From assembly GCA_016705695.1 (NCBI GenBank), contig JADJLA010000002.1:124001-188000 (forward strand): DNA of 64,000 nucleotides, read 5' to 3'. The stretch comes from Sphingobacteriaceae bacterium (GTDB lineage Bacteria > Bacteroidota > Bacteroidia > B-17B0 > Aurantibacillaceae). Of this stretch, positions 25,428 through 36,471 are shown one piece after another. Positions within the stretch are counted from its first letter, which is position 1. Every line of letters begins with the position of its first letter. The translations under genes were made by a program, and so were the position numbers. Under the pieces are notes generated by a model. The model was not told where the DNA came from. It saw only the letters and a list, made by a program, of their open reading frames with translations, and ran no database searches.

Positions 25428-26837
25428 ATGTTCTATCAAATTTTACGTTTTTTATTTTGCATCTCCAATAAGTTTTATTTTAAAACATTTCAGGTGAACG
25501 GGCTAGAGAATATCCCTAAAAAAGGGCCAGTGTTCTTAGCGGCAAATCATCCAAGTGCCTTTATGGACCCTTTGGTAATTGTTACTATTTCTAAACGACC
25601 TTTATTTATGCTGGCTAAAGGTATTTTGTTTACAAATCCAATGGTAAAATGGTTTCTTTCGGGTCTAAATATAATTCCTATTTATAGAAGTCATGAAACG
25701 CCTGAATTAACCGGTAAAAATAAAGACGTGTTTGCTCAATGCTATAAACACTTTGCAAAAGGGCGCGCTATCCTTGCCTTCCCCGAAGGAATTTCGTTAA
25801 CCGAGCGTAAGATCAAAAAGATCCAATCAGGAGCGGCACGTATTTGCTTAGGAGCTGAGGCTGAAAATAATTTTTCGTTGGATGTAAAAATAGTAACCAT
25901 AGGATTAAATTTTTCTAATCCACACAAATTTCAAAGTGATCTTTATATAAATATTGATAAACCAATTAATGTCTCTGATTATTATGAGCTATACAAAAAA
26001 GATACGTTCAAAGCGGCACATGCATTAACCGACGAAATTCGCAAACGTTTAGAAGCACAGGTGGTTGCTATACAAGATTCTGACGTAGATAAATTTGTAG
26101 CCAATATTGAAACCATTTTTAAAGCACAATTACTGGAAGATCTTGGACATTCGCCAAAAGTAATGGAACACGACTTTAATACCACGCGTTCTATCAGTGA
26201 TTCGGTTCATTACTTCTTAGAAAGAGACCCTCAGCGTGTAGAAGCTCTTAATGTTAAAATAAACTCTTACCTCGAGCAACTCGATAAGCTTTCGCTTGAT
26301 GATAAGCTTATAAAAGGGGTAGAAAAAACAAAACCGGTTTACGACACCATCCTTTCCTTAGTTTTCTTGATACTAGGATTGCCTATCTTCTTATACGGAT
26401 ATATAAATAATATTTTGCCATTCAGAATTCCGTTTTGGTGTGCTCGTATAATTGCAAAACGCCCCGAGTTTCATGGCTCTGTTGCATACTCAATAGGCAC
26501 TTTGACATTCATTGTTTTTTACTCCCTACAAATTTGGCTGGTTAGTAAATTCTTTGGCGATTGGCGAATAATTTTGGCGTATGGACTTTCACTTCCAATT
26601 ACCGGACTATTATCATTTTATTATTACAACCGATTTAAATCTATTCGCGGCAGTTGGAAGATCTTTTCGCTCTTCTATAAAAAAACCACATTAATGACCT
26701 CACTTATCGCCGAACGAGAAATAATAATTACAGAATTAGAAAAAGCCAGAAGAGAATTTGTGGCATGGAGAGATGCTCCAAAAACAGAAACACTTACAAC
26801 TGCTGCTTCAGAAAACGAGAACAGTATTGATCTATAA
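25428..26837 (+). CDS. PlsC-type acyltransferase with C-terminal membrane region
   Basis: In this 469-residue protein, residues 1 to about 220 form a 1-acyl-glycerol-3-phosphate acyltransferase-like domain: LAANHPSAFMDPLV (His and Asp of the catalytic motif, with one residue more than in classical HX4D) and the glycerol-phosphate-binding FPEGISLTERK. The second half has about three or four membrane spans and a basic C-terminal helix. This long architecture is common in Bacteroidota. The enzyme should acylate a lysophosphatidate or related acceptor. It lies 25 nt upstream of an acyl-CoA ligase gene that could supply its donor. Confidence 0.87.
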   Translation: MFYQILRFLFCISNKFYFKTFQVNGLENIPKKGPVFLAANHPSAFMDPLVIVTISKRPLFMLAKGILFTNPMVKWFLSGLNIIPIYRSHETPELTGKNKDVFAQCYKHFAKGRAILAFPEGISLTERKIKKIQSGAARICLGAEAENNFSLDVKIVTIGLNFSNPHKFQSDLYINIDKPINVSDYYELYKKDTFKAAHALTDEIRKRLEAQVVAIQDSDVDKFVANIETIFKAQLLEDLGHSPKVMEHDFNTTRSISDSVHYFLERDPQRVEALNVKINSYLEQLDKLSLDDKLIKGVEKTKPVYDTILSLVFLILGLPIFLYGYINNILPFRIPFWCARIIAKRPEFHGSVAYSIGTLTFIVFYSLQIWLVSKFFGDWRIILAYGLSLPITGLLSFYYYNRFKSIRGSWKIFSLFYKKTTLMTSLIAEREIIITELEKARREFVAWRDAPKTETLTTAASENENSIDL

Positions 26838-26862
26838 AAAAAACTTATAAAAATAAAACATT

Positions 26863-28662
26863 ATGGAACTGACCAGAGTATTCGACATCTTAGAAAATTT
26901 GAAATTAAATTCAACCAAAGATGATATTTTGTGCTGCAAAGAATTGTTACCCAATGGTAGATCAGGTAAAGGTTGGACAAAACACAGCGCAGCTGATTTT
27001 GTTATAAACGTGAACAACATTAGTTCGGGACTTTTAGCTTTGGGACTTACAAAAGGTGATACAGTGGCGATCATGTCGAACAACCGACCTGAATGGAATT
27101 TTGTTGATTTTGCAGCGCAACAGGCATCATTGCCAAGCGTACCTATTTTTCCTACAGTAGGTGGCGAAGATCTAAAATTTATTTTATCGCATTCAGAGGC
27201 GAAGTTGATCTTTATTTCAGATAAAGGTATTTACAATAAATTACAGCTTATTCAAAAAGACCTTCCTAACCTTAAACATATTTATAGCTTTAATCAAATT
27301 GAAGGTGTAAAACATATTTCAGAATTAATGGAGCTTGGCAAAAATAATTACGATCAAGCTAAACTCGACAAAATAAAAGCATCAATATCCGAGAACGATC
27401 TGTTTACAATTTTATACACTTCAGGCACAACCGGTCATCCAAAAGGTGTTATGATATCGCACAAAGCTCTTTTAAGTAATGTAAAAGCTTTAACTTCACT
27501 AGCGCCTATTACTGCTGATTGGCGAGCTTTAAGTTTTTTACCATTAAACCATGTGTACGAACGTGTGCTCGTAAATTTGTACTTATTTAAGGGCGTTAGC
27601 GTTTATTATGCCGAAAACTTTGAAACCATTGCAGAGAACGCTAGAGATATTCAACCACAAATTTTTGTTTCGGTACCACGCATTTTTGAAAGAGTAATAG
27701 AAAAATTTTATGCCGCGGGCGAAAAACTCACCGGATTTAAAAAGAAAATATTTGATTTGAGCATTAAGCTCGCTGAAACATACGAACTCAATGGCGCCAA
27801 TGGTATGTGGTACGAATTACAACGTAAAATTTGCGATAAATTAGTGTATAGTAAATGGCGCGCGGCCTTTGGCGGAAAATTGGTTTGTATTGTAAGTGGC
27901 GGCGCAGCATTGAACCCAAAAATTGAACGCGTATTTAGTTGTGCAAAAATAACCTTACTTCAAGGTTATGGTATGACAGAAACTTCGGTTGTGATAGCAG
28001 CCAATTGTTTTGGAGAGGGTAATATTAAATTTGGAACTGTTGGTCCGGTGCTGAGTGGTGTTAATGTAAAAATTGCAGAGGAAGACGGCGAGATATTAAT
28101 GAAAGGCCCGAATTTAATGATGGGCTATTATAAAAATCCCGAAGCAACTGCCGAGGCTATTGATAAAGAAGGAAGGTTTCACACGGGTGATGTAGGTATT
28201 ATGGTAGATAATAAATTTTTAAAGATCACGGATCGTAAAAAAGAATTATTTAAAACAAGTGCGGGGAAATATATTTCTCCGGTGGCAATTGAAAACAAAT
28301 TAAAGGAATGCAAGTTTGTTGAGCAGTGTATGGTTATTGGCGAAGGACAAAAATTTGCATCGGCCATTATTGTTCCAAACATCCTTAATTTTAAAGAGCA
28401 TTGCAAAGCCAACAATATCGAATGGACAAGCAACGAAAAAATGATGGGGTGCGACGAGATCAATAAATTAATAAATGATCACGTGAAGGAGATTAACAAA
28501 GCGCATGCTCCTTACGAACATTTAAAGCGTTGCAAACTTATTAGTGGGGCCTGGAGCGTTGAAAGTGGAGAGATAACACCAAAATTAAGTTTAAAACGAA
28601 AAGTGATCAAAGAAAAAAACAAAGCTGTTATTGATGCTATATTTGGTTCGGGAGATGAATAA
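26863..28662 (+). CDS. Long-chain acyl-CoA synthetase (AMP-forming)
   Basis: This 599-residue ANL-superfamily enzyme activates fatty acids to acyl-CoA via acyl-AMP. The P-loop signature is ILYTSGTTGHPKGVMISH. It is followed by SFLPLNHVYER, the LLQGYGMTETS motif, FHTGDVG and the hinge/C-domain segment ITDRKKELFKTSAGKYISP. Wording and length match the long-chain (FadD/ACSL-like) group. It is the last gene of a five-gene unit with the acyltransferase and permease, which suggests uptake and incorporation of exogenous fatty acids or lipids (inference). Confidence 0.92.
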   Translation: MELTRVFDILENLKLNSTKDDILCCKELLPNGRSGKGWTKHSAADFVINVNNISSGLLALGLTKGDTVAIMSNNRPEWNFVDFAAQQASLPSVPIFPTVGGEDLKFILSHSEAKLIFISDKGIYNKLQLIQKDLPNLKHIYSFNQIEGVKHISELMELGKNNYDQAKLDKIKASISENDLFTILYTSGTTGHPKGVMISHKALLSNVKALTSLAPITADWRALSFLPLNHVYERVLVNLYLFKGVSVYYAENFETIAENARDIQPQIFVSVPRIFERVIEKFYAAGEKLTGFKKKIFDLSIKLAETYELNGANGMWYELQRKICDKLVYSKWRAAFGGKLVCIVSGGAALNPKIERVFSCAKITLLQGYGMTETSVVIAANCFGEGNIKFGTVGPVLSGVNVKIAEEDGEILMKGPNLMMGYYKNPEATAEAIDKEGRFHTGDVGIMVDNKFLKITDRKKELFKTSAGKYISPVAIENKLKECKFVEQCMVIGEGQKFASAIIVPNILNFKEHCKANNIEWTSNEKMMGCDEINKLINDHVKEINKAHAPYEHLKRCKLISGAWSVESGEITPKLSLKRKVIKEKNKAVIDAIFGSGDE

Positions 28663-28729
28663 TTAAACCTATTGAGCGAAAAGATGCGAACAAACGGTTT
28701 TTTTACTTGATGAGTGCTATTTTTTTAAC

Positions 28730-28870
28730 CGCAAAGGGCGCAAAGACACAAAGATTTTAAAATTAAACTGTGTGTGATCTGTGTTTATTGAGAAGGCAAA
28801 GCGCCTACGACGTGCGCAAAGAGCATTGATGCCTATTGCCATATCGATTAGCCTTTGCGGTTAAAAAAAT
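28730..28870. repeat. Palindromic repeat, family 2 (GCAAAG type), copy 2, inverted
   Basis: The ends TTTTTTTAACCGCAAAGGGC and GCCTTTGCGGTTAAAAAAA form the terminal inverted repeat. The interior is homologous to the copy at 22158-22341, but on the opposite strand (shared ACTGTGTGTGATCTGTGTTT and AGAAGGCAAAGCGCC). The two copies bracket the five-gene unit 22635-28662. Confidence 0.85.
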
Positions 28871-28885
28871 ATTTAACTAATTTTA
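28854..28885 (+). promoter_or_regulatory. Promoter of the ABM gene, -33 box inside the repeat end
   Basis: TTTG at 28854-28857 lies within the terminal arm of the palindromic repeat. After exactly 20 nt comes TAATTTTA at 28878-28885. The ATG follows 3 nt later. The -7 box has one mismatch (A for the last G). Confidence 0.5.
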
Positions 28886-28888
28886 CTC

Positions 28889-29212
28889 ATGCCTTATATT
28901 AAACCCCTACCCCGCTCTAATTATTATGCGGTGATATTTTGTTCAACCAAAGAAGAACAACGCGATGGTTATGCCGAAATGGATGAACTTACCATGAACT
29001 TGGCGAAAGAACAGGAAGGTTATTTAGGCTACGAAAGCGTTAACAACGGCAATACCGGAATTTTTATTTCGTATTGGGAAAACAAAGAAGCTATTGAAAA
29101 ATGGCGTATCAATACCACGCACAAAATGGCAAAAGATCAGGCGAGTAAATGGTATAAACGTTATTTATCACAGATTTGTATGGTGGAATCATCACACGAA
29201 TTCACTAAGTAG
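28889..29212 (+). CDS. Antibiotic biosynthesis monooxygenase (ABM) domain protein
   Basis: This 107-residue protein is a single ABM (dimeric alpha/beta barrel) domain: YYAVIFCSTKEE as first strand, LAKEQEGYLGYESV as the conserved core, then ISYWENKEAIEKWR and HKMAKDQASKWY. The fold covers cofactor-free monooxygenases, haem-degrading enzymes and many uncharacterised proteins, so no reaction is assigned. It stands alone between the palindromic repeat and the giant adhesin. An 8-bp inverted repeat (AAGATCAA / TTGATCTT, about 29290-29311) beyond its end might serve as a weak terminator. Confidence 0.87.
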   Translation: MPYIKPLPRSNYYAVIFCSTKEEQRDGYAEMDELTMNLAKEQEGYLGYESVNNGNTGIFISYWENKEAIEKWRINTTHKMAKDQASKWYKRYLSQICMVESSHEFTK

Positions 29213-29392
29213 GCCTATTAACATTCACGCCATACCAATTAAACACCGAGCGGAGTTTATCTTTAACATTTGTCTATTTACACTTAAGGAAGATCAAGGA
29301 TTTTTGATCTTATGATTTTTGATACGCGGTGAATTAATTTAACTTGGAGAAAAGGTTTTTTTTTATATATTAGCTCTTCTAAATTTATAATC

Positions 29393-32300
29393 ATGAGAAA
29401 GATCTACCAGTCACTTTTACTTGTTTGTTTTTTATTTGCCTTTAATTCTACACGTGCGCAAGTTACAGGTATAAAAACGATCTTTGTTGATTATCCAAGC
29501 ATTCAGGCAGCTATTGCCGATCTTAATTTTCAAGGAGTTGGCGCAGGAGGCGCAACCATTAACATTCCTGCGGGTTATTCTGAAACATTTAGCGTACAGG
29601 TAGTGCTTACCATGACGTCAAATCCTTCATCGCAAGCAAATCCATTAATGTTCCGCAAGTCGGGCGCAGGAACTAATCCTTTGATCAGAGCTTTTTCTCC
29701 CGGAGTTTCAACAAGTGTTGACGGGATCCTTATTTTGAACGGATGCGATAACGTTACCATTGATGGTATCGACCTTGCAGAAAACCCTGGTAATAGTACA
29801 CCAACACAATTAATGGAATTTGGTTATGCCCTGGTAAAAGTATCGGGCACTAATGGTTGTTGGAATAATACCATAAAGAATTGTTCGGTAACACTTTCAA
29901 ATGCCAATCCCGCATCTATAGGGATCTATATTGGAAATCACACAGCAACTAATATCACCGGTTTAACTGTGAGTAATATCAGCGGTACAAGCAGTAATAA
30001 TAAATTCTATAATAACTCTCTCCAAAATTGTTATGACGGCTATTCATTCACCGGTTATGCAGCTGCCGTGCCTTTCGACTTTTACGATCAAAATAATATT
30101 ATTGGTGTTGATGGTGTGAGCACACGCCGCAGCCAAGTAGTGAAATTTGGCGGAAGTGCAGTTCAGGCGAATGGCATTTTTGCAACCAATCAAAACGCAC
30201 TCAAAATTCATTCCACTTATATCAACAACAGCGTTGCTCCGCTTAGTACCGGACCTTTGTATGGTATCGCTTTAACAGGAGGTACCAATTCCAATCTTGA
30301 TGTGTATCGCGATACAATTACTTTAGCCCTAAATAGCGCAACAGGTTCTCAATTAACAGGAATTAGTTGTGCCATGGGTGGCACTGGTGCAGGTAACACA
30401 GTTAATATCTATAACAATCTTATTACAGGCTGCACCTATCCTACCAACACTTCAGGAATTTTTAGAGCTATTGAAAATACAGCCACATCGAGTTTCAGAA
30501 GTATTTACAGCAACACTATAAGCAGTAATAACATTGCGGGTACAGGTGAATTTTCGGGTATTTACGAAAACAATAACAACTCTACTTTGGTGCTTGCCTT
30601 AAAAATATATAGTAACACCATTAGTGCTAATACAAAAACAGGCGCTTCGGGTGTTTTCAATTGCATCTATGCTAATGCTTCGGCAAATCAGGTTGATGTA
30701 TACTTTAATAAAGTGTTCAACAATAGCGCAACATCGTCATCAGGCGGATTTTATGGTTATTACAATGCCATGTTATGTAATAATGAGCTTGTGCACGACA
30801 ATGATTTTTTCCAAAACAGTTCGGGCAGTGGCGAACATATTTCCATCTATGCCAGAGCCGGATCTGGTCCTACAAATAAAGAGATCTATGGAAACAATAT
30901 CTATAATATTACCGGTAATAGTTCCGCAAACTCTGTTGGCGCTATTTTAATAGATTTTGGAACCGTTTGTAATATATACAGGAACAAGATCTACAATATG
31001 AGCAACACTACAGCTACCGGAATTTCTCCTGCTGTATATGGTATTAATATTGGTACCAATAATAATACTCAATGTCAAATTCATAATAACTTCCTGTGCG
31101 AATTAAAAACACCAAATGCGAGTAACGTTAATGCCATTTATGGTATTTGGCTTCAAGGTTCTGCTGCTTCATCATTAGCCTCTTATTTTAATACTGTTTA
31201 TTTGGACGCGGTAAGCACAGGCGCTAATTTCGGTACTTCGGCATTTACTTGCGGCACCTCACCTCTCAACATCGACCTGCGAAATAATATTTTGGCGAAC
31301 TCTTCAGCACCTAACGGAACCGGCTCAAGCAAAGCTTTGGTAAGAGCTAACAGCACACTTACAAATTACAATCTCCTTTCTGGTTATAATTGTTTGTACG
31401 CCGGCGCTCCCGGTCCTTCTAATTTAATATTCTTTGATGGAACTAATTCCTTACAATCTCTTCAAAGTTTCAAGAATTTGGTGGGCCCGCGCGAGCAAGC
31501 ATCTATTTCCGAATCGCCTCCATTCAATAATACGGTAACGGCGCCCTATGATATTCACGTATCAAATTTCTATCTTACATCCATTGAGAACGGCGGAACT
31601 CCGGTGGGACTTATTTCAACGGATTGGGATAATCAAGCCAGAAACGCCACCACGCCTGATATTGGTGCCGATGAATTCACAGCTCCTTTTCAAGATGATA
31701 ACTCACCAAATATTCAATATCCTCTATTGACAAATTCTCCTGTTGCAGCTAACAAAACCGTTACCGGCTGGGCCACTATTACCGATCCAAGTAACATAAA
31801 TACAACAGTGGGCACCAAACCACGTTTGTATTATAAAAAATCTACAGAAGCAAATACCTATGTTGGAAATACAGTTGCGAATAATGGCTGGAAATATGTG
31901 GAAGCGAGCAATGCAAGTTCTCCATTCAACTTCACTATCAATTATTCTTTATTATTCACAGGCGGAAATGTAGTTGCAGGCGATATCATTCAGTACTTTG
32001 TAACGGCGCAGGATCTTGCCGCACCAGTTCACGTTGGATTGAATAACGGCGGTTTTGCTGTACAACCTGCTAATGTTAACCTTGGCGCAGCGCAATTTCC
32101 ATTGGGTAATACCATCAATCAATACACCATCGTAGCCAATATGTATTCGGGTACGCTTAATGTTGGTCCAACCGAAACTGTAACATCACTTACAAATCCA
32201 GGCGGAATATTTGATCTCATCAATCAAGGTGTTCTTGGTGGAAATACAACATTGAATATTACCGGAGATCTTTTATTTGAAACCGGTGCAATTGCATTGA

Positions 32301-35300
32301 ATCAATGGTCTGAGAATGGCGCAGGCAACTATTCACTCACCATTCAACCTAACGCGGCAACAACACGCACAATAATGGGTTCGTGCACTGCTGGAAGCTT
32401 GGTTCGCTTTGATGGAGCCGACCGCGTAAATATTGATGGAAGATTTAATAATGCTGGAACCTGGTTACTTTTTAGGAACACGGGGCAACATTCTTCTGTT
32501 GGATATATTAACGATGCTCAAAATAATATCTTGCAGTACTCGATCATTGAAAGCGGTAATCAATTAATATCAAACGTTGGTGCAGGTGCTGTAATTATAG
32601 GTACTACCTCTGCTACTTATGGAAATGACGATATCACCATTTCAAATTGCGAAATAAGAGGTCGAAGTGATGTTACAGGAAATTACCCTGCATGGGGAAT
32701 CAATGTAAGCGGCACTAACGGTTTTTTAAATCAGTACAATAATAATTGTGTGATAAAAAATAATACCATTCATGATTACTTCATCAATGGCAACTCTGCA
32801 AATGGAATTAGTATTACAACAGGCACATCTTATGGTATTATTAGAAATAATAGTTTATACCATACTTCTGTGAAGAGCCACACCACCCTTTCAGGAGGCT
32901 CAATGAATGGTATTTCTATTACGCAGCCAAGTGCTTTAAATAATAGCGGGGGATATACTGTTACAAATAATTACATTGGAGGAAGTGCCCCTTTAGCGGC
33001 CGGTGAAATGACTTTAAGTGTAGTTGGCCCTACAGTGTATCAAAGTTTTTCAGGCTTACTTTTTTCAACGGGGCAAATATTAAATATGATTGAAGGGAAT
33101 GTGATCAGAGGAATAAATTTTACAACAAACTCTCCTACAGTAGCCACTACAGTTTTTAATGCGATGCAGATCGGTAACGGCGCGCACAGTGTGGGTACTC
33201 AAACTGGTAATGTAATAGGTGCACCAACAGGAACAGGTTCTATTAAAATTACCATCAATTCGGGTGGTGCTGTTAACTCATCCATTGCCGGTATTTTAAA
33301 TGCGGCCGTTAATGGAAATGCGGATATCCGAAATAATTCAATAGGTTCTATTTCTCTTAACGGATCGAGTACCACCGGAACTGTTACTCTACAATGGATA
33401 CAAAATCAAGGAACGCCCACGCAGGCCGGTAACATTTCAAATAATTTAATTGGAAGCATCTCAACAGCTAGTAGCATTATTAATAACATAAATGCTCCAA
33501 CACTTGCATACGGGTTGCGTCATCAGATCTCAACCGGCGTTGGTTTAACTGCGCTTTCAAATACCATTCAAAACATTACCGATAATAGTAATAATGCTTT
33601 GTCGCAACATTATGGTATGCTCATGTTAGGTAACGTTGGTAACTCGGGCGCTATGAATATTTCCAATAACATGATCGCCAACATTTCTTCAAATGCATTT
33701 CCTGCGGCGTTTGCTGTTGTAAATTATGGAATTGCATTTCAGGGAATGGCCGGAATGCACACGGTTGATGTAAATACAATTTCGGTACTTAGTTGTATCA
33801 ATACAGGTAACGGTGGCGGAAGCGCTGTTGGTATTCAAACTCAAGGTGGTGCATTTGGCGGAACCATGCGTCGCAATTATATCAATAACATTACCACTGT
33901 TCAAACAGGAACCGGTGCAGGCATTATAGGTATTTCCATTAATTCAGGAAACACATGGGAGCTTAGCAATAATATGATCAGCATGAACAACAGCGGATAC
34001 ACAAATCCGATCGACGTTATTGGTATAATTGATAACATGTCGATCAGTTCGAATTTAAACTTACATTATAATTCAGTTTATATTGGTGGAGGCTCCCCTA
34101 CAGGAACTATTAACTCTTATGGTTTTTATAGAGGAGGCAGCTCAACTATAAATATGCGAAACAACTTATTATATAACGAAAGATCCGGCCCAACTGCTTC
34201 TCACGTGGCTGTTGGAACTTCAACAAGCACTAATTGGGGTGGCGTTTTTTCTAACTACAATGCGTTCTTAACTTTGGATACAACACGTTTAGCCATTTGG
34301 TCGGGAGCCGTAACAAACTTCAATGGCTGGAAAGCATCAACGAGTGGTGATGCGAATTCTCAAAAGAATATCACTTCAAGCGTTACAGCAAACGCGCTAT
34401 TCGTTAGCGCTTTTTTAGGCGATCTTCACGTGGGTACAAATCTTTATCAGGGCGGATTGGCAACACCTATAAGCGTTACAAATGACATTGATAATAACGG
34501 ACGCAGTGTTACATTACCTGCGGTTGGTGCCGACGAAATGGCTTGTCCTGTTCCGGTTATATCCATTGCAAGCCAATCCAATATTTTGTGTAATGGTGGT
34601 AACAACGGTTTAGCCATTGTTACTGCTATAGGCGGATTGAATCATACTTATTCTTGGTCGCCGGTAAGCAACACAACAAATTCTATTTCAAATCAGGTAG
34701 CCAGTACGCATACCGTTTACGTAACCAATCATTGCGCTTTAACCGGAAGTTTGGTTGTTACAATAACACAACCAACTTCGATCACTCCAATAGCGACATG
34801 GACCGACGTTTCTTGCTTTAGTTATAGTAATGGTATAGCAGCTGTAGTTGTTAGTGGAGGAACTCCAGGTTATAGTTACAGTTGGTCACCATCAAGTTCT
34901 ACATCTTCAGTAGCAAATAATTTACCTCAGGGTACACAAAGCTATACCGTAACCGATGCTAATGGATGCACAATTAACGGAACAATAGGCATTTCGCAAC
35001 CGGCTACTTCGGTTACAGCAATCGGAAGTTCTACAAGTGCGTGTGCTTCACAATCTACAGGTGCAGTTTCGGCAACAGTAAGCGGTGGATATTGGCCTTA
35101 CACTTATAGTTGGACCCCTAGTGTTAGTACGTGGAGTATGGCGTTTAATTTATTCCCGGGCACATACACCTTCCAGGCCACTGATGCCGCCGGCTGTACC
35201 TCGGCTCCATTGCCGGTTACAATTGCAACAGATCCTACACCTACCGTTTCAGCAACATCAAACTCCAATATCATTTGCGCAGGTAGCACCGTTACACTTA

Positions 35301-35729
35301 CCGCGCTCGCAAGCACAGGAGTTACTTATACCTGGTCCAACGGTGGTAATAATGCAATTGAAGTTACTAGTCCTGTTTCAAACACACAGTACACCATCAC
35401 AGTAAGCTATACCAATGGTTGCACAGCAGAGGCTTTTTGTAACCGTAACTGTTTCAACTTGCGCAGGCTTAAACGCACTTACAGATAATGCAGGTATACA
35501 AACATTCCCTAATCCTAACAGCGGGCAATTATTTGTTACCTATAATGGATTTACACAAGGAGCGAGTATTGAAGTTTATAATACAGTGGGGCAATTGATG
35601 TTGAAGAAAAATATTGAAAGTTCAACTACAGAAATGAATTTGAATAATTATTCAAATGGCATTTACATTGTAAAAGTTTTGAGTGCCAAAGGAAAGATAG
35701 AACAGGTAACGAAATTGATTAAGGATTAG
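29393..35729 (+). CDS. Giant T9SS-secreted adhesin: two beta-helix modules, SprB repeats, sorting domain (one frameshift)
   Basis: The rejoined frames give a protein of about 2110 residues: signal peptide (ends STRAQ), a right-handed parallel beta-helix module ending at an IGADEF motif (about residue 757), a linking beta domain, a second beta-helix module ending at VGADEM (about 1712), three SprB-type repeats (GGTPGYSYSWSP, GGYWPYTYSWTP), an Ig/PKD-like domain, and a type A sorting domain (FPNPNSGQLF, YSNGIYIVKVL). The frame breaks in the T5 run about 35433-35437: ending in frame 1 gives a stop at 35488, while dropping one T yields VTVTVSTCAG and the sorting domain. It is probably a surface adhesin. 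TAAATTTA ends 5 nt before the ATG. Confidence 0.9.
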
Positions 35730-35741
35730 TTTATCAAATAA

Positions 35742-35836
35742 TTTTGCCACGGAGACGGAGGTACGGATAAAATCTAAAGCTTAACTGCAATGCGTTACAA
35801 AACAAAATTCCGTGCCTCCGCGTCTCCGTGGCAAAA
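35742..35836. repeat. Palindromic repeat, family 3 (CGGAG type), copy 1
   Basis: The arms TTTTGCCACGGAGAC and GTCTCCGTGGCAAAA, extended inward by GGAGGTACGG / CCGTGCCTCC, give an inverted repeat of about 25 bp per arm around an about 45-nt middle. The copy at 36472-36566 has the same orientation and a recognisably related middle. Confidence 0.9.
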
Positions 35837-35855
35837 AAAAACGCCAGAGGCGTAA

Positions 35856-35921
35856 TTAGTTTTTCTTCACGCAATTAGTGCAATCCGGAAACCATTTCTC
35901 GTTACAATTTTTGCAAGAGGC
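35856..35921 (-). pseudogene. Fragment resembling the 3' end of the neighbouring GldM-C-like gene
   Basis: Read on the minus strand, the frame gives PASCKNCNEK then WFPDCTNCVKKN and stop. The last twelve residues match the C-terminus of the intact gene at 36012 (WFPDCTNCIKKN) with one change. The frame is closed upstream by TGA within about 10 codons. It is best read as a leftover of a duplicated gene whose body is lost. Two CxxC pairs are present (CKNC, CTNC), while the intact gene has only the second. Confidence 0.45.
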
Positions 35922-36011
35922 AGGCAAAAATCACTCGAAATGACAAAGCCAAACCTCAGATCGACGATCACTTCTCGATACGTTTCGCTGAAAAAGCGAA
36001 ACACTCGAAGT

Positions 36012-36413
36012 TTAATTCTTTTTAATACAATTAGTGCAGTCAGGAAACCACGTATCTATCACATCCGGAAGATCAACCAAGTGCTCATCATCGCCATTTA
36101 CTTTTATATTGGTAAAGAAAATTTTTGTGGCGCGCTTTAAACTTTTTAATTCTTTAAGCATTTCGGGAGTTAAGGTGTTAGAGTAACCCACAAATTTTTT
36201 GGTTGACTTTTTTTCTTTGATCCATAACGTATACGAAGCAAATGTATTCTCTTGTGGATTCCCAAATCTATCAATGGCCATTAGTTTATATTCTACATTA
36301 TCAAATACGGCCTTCACTAAATTTTGTTCGCGTTTTATTTTAATGGTACCAACGGGTTCCTGGGCCGAAACTGTGAGTGCGCTCAAGAAGAAAAATAGTA
36401 TTAATTTTTTCAT
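36012..36413 (-). CDS. Small exported protein resembling the GldM C-terminal domain
   Basis: This 133-residue protein has a signal peptide (MKKLILFFFLSALTVSAQ). The mature part carries the pattern of the last GldM domain: YTLWIKEKKSTKKFVGYSNT, then LTPEMLKELKSLKRATKIFFTNIKV. In GldM this corresponds to SFTV..., K..TSNSNKLT, and RGDRIYFENI. GldM is the T9SS/gliding motor protein that spans the periplasm; here no transmembrane helix or other GldM domain is present. It ends with a CTNC pair. It is flanked on both sides by family 3 palindromic repeats. The assignment is by eye and should be tested with a profile search. Confidence 0.6.
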   Translation of the reverse strand: MKKLILFFFLSALTVSAQEPVGTIKIKREQNLVKAVFDNVEYKLMAIDRFGNPQENTFASYTLWIKEKKSTKKFVGYSNTLTPEMLKELKSLKRATKIFFTNIKVNGDDEHLVDLPDVIDTWFPDCTNCIKKN

Positions 36414-36471
36414 ATTAGGCTATAATGCTTTTGGTATAGAAAAGATACGGATTATTTTTTGATCTTTAATT

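Noticed and set aside
29393..35729. Alternative-frame ORFs of 60-110 codons inside the adhesin
   Set aside because: They are shadows of a long repetitive Thr/Asn/Ser-rich gene and show no recognisable domains.
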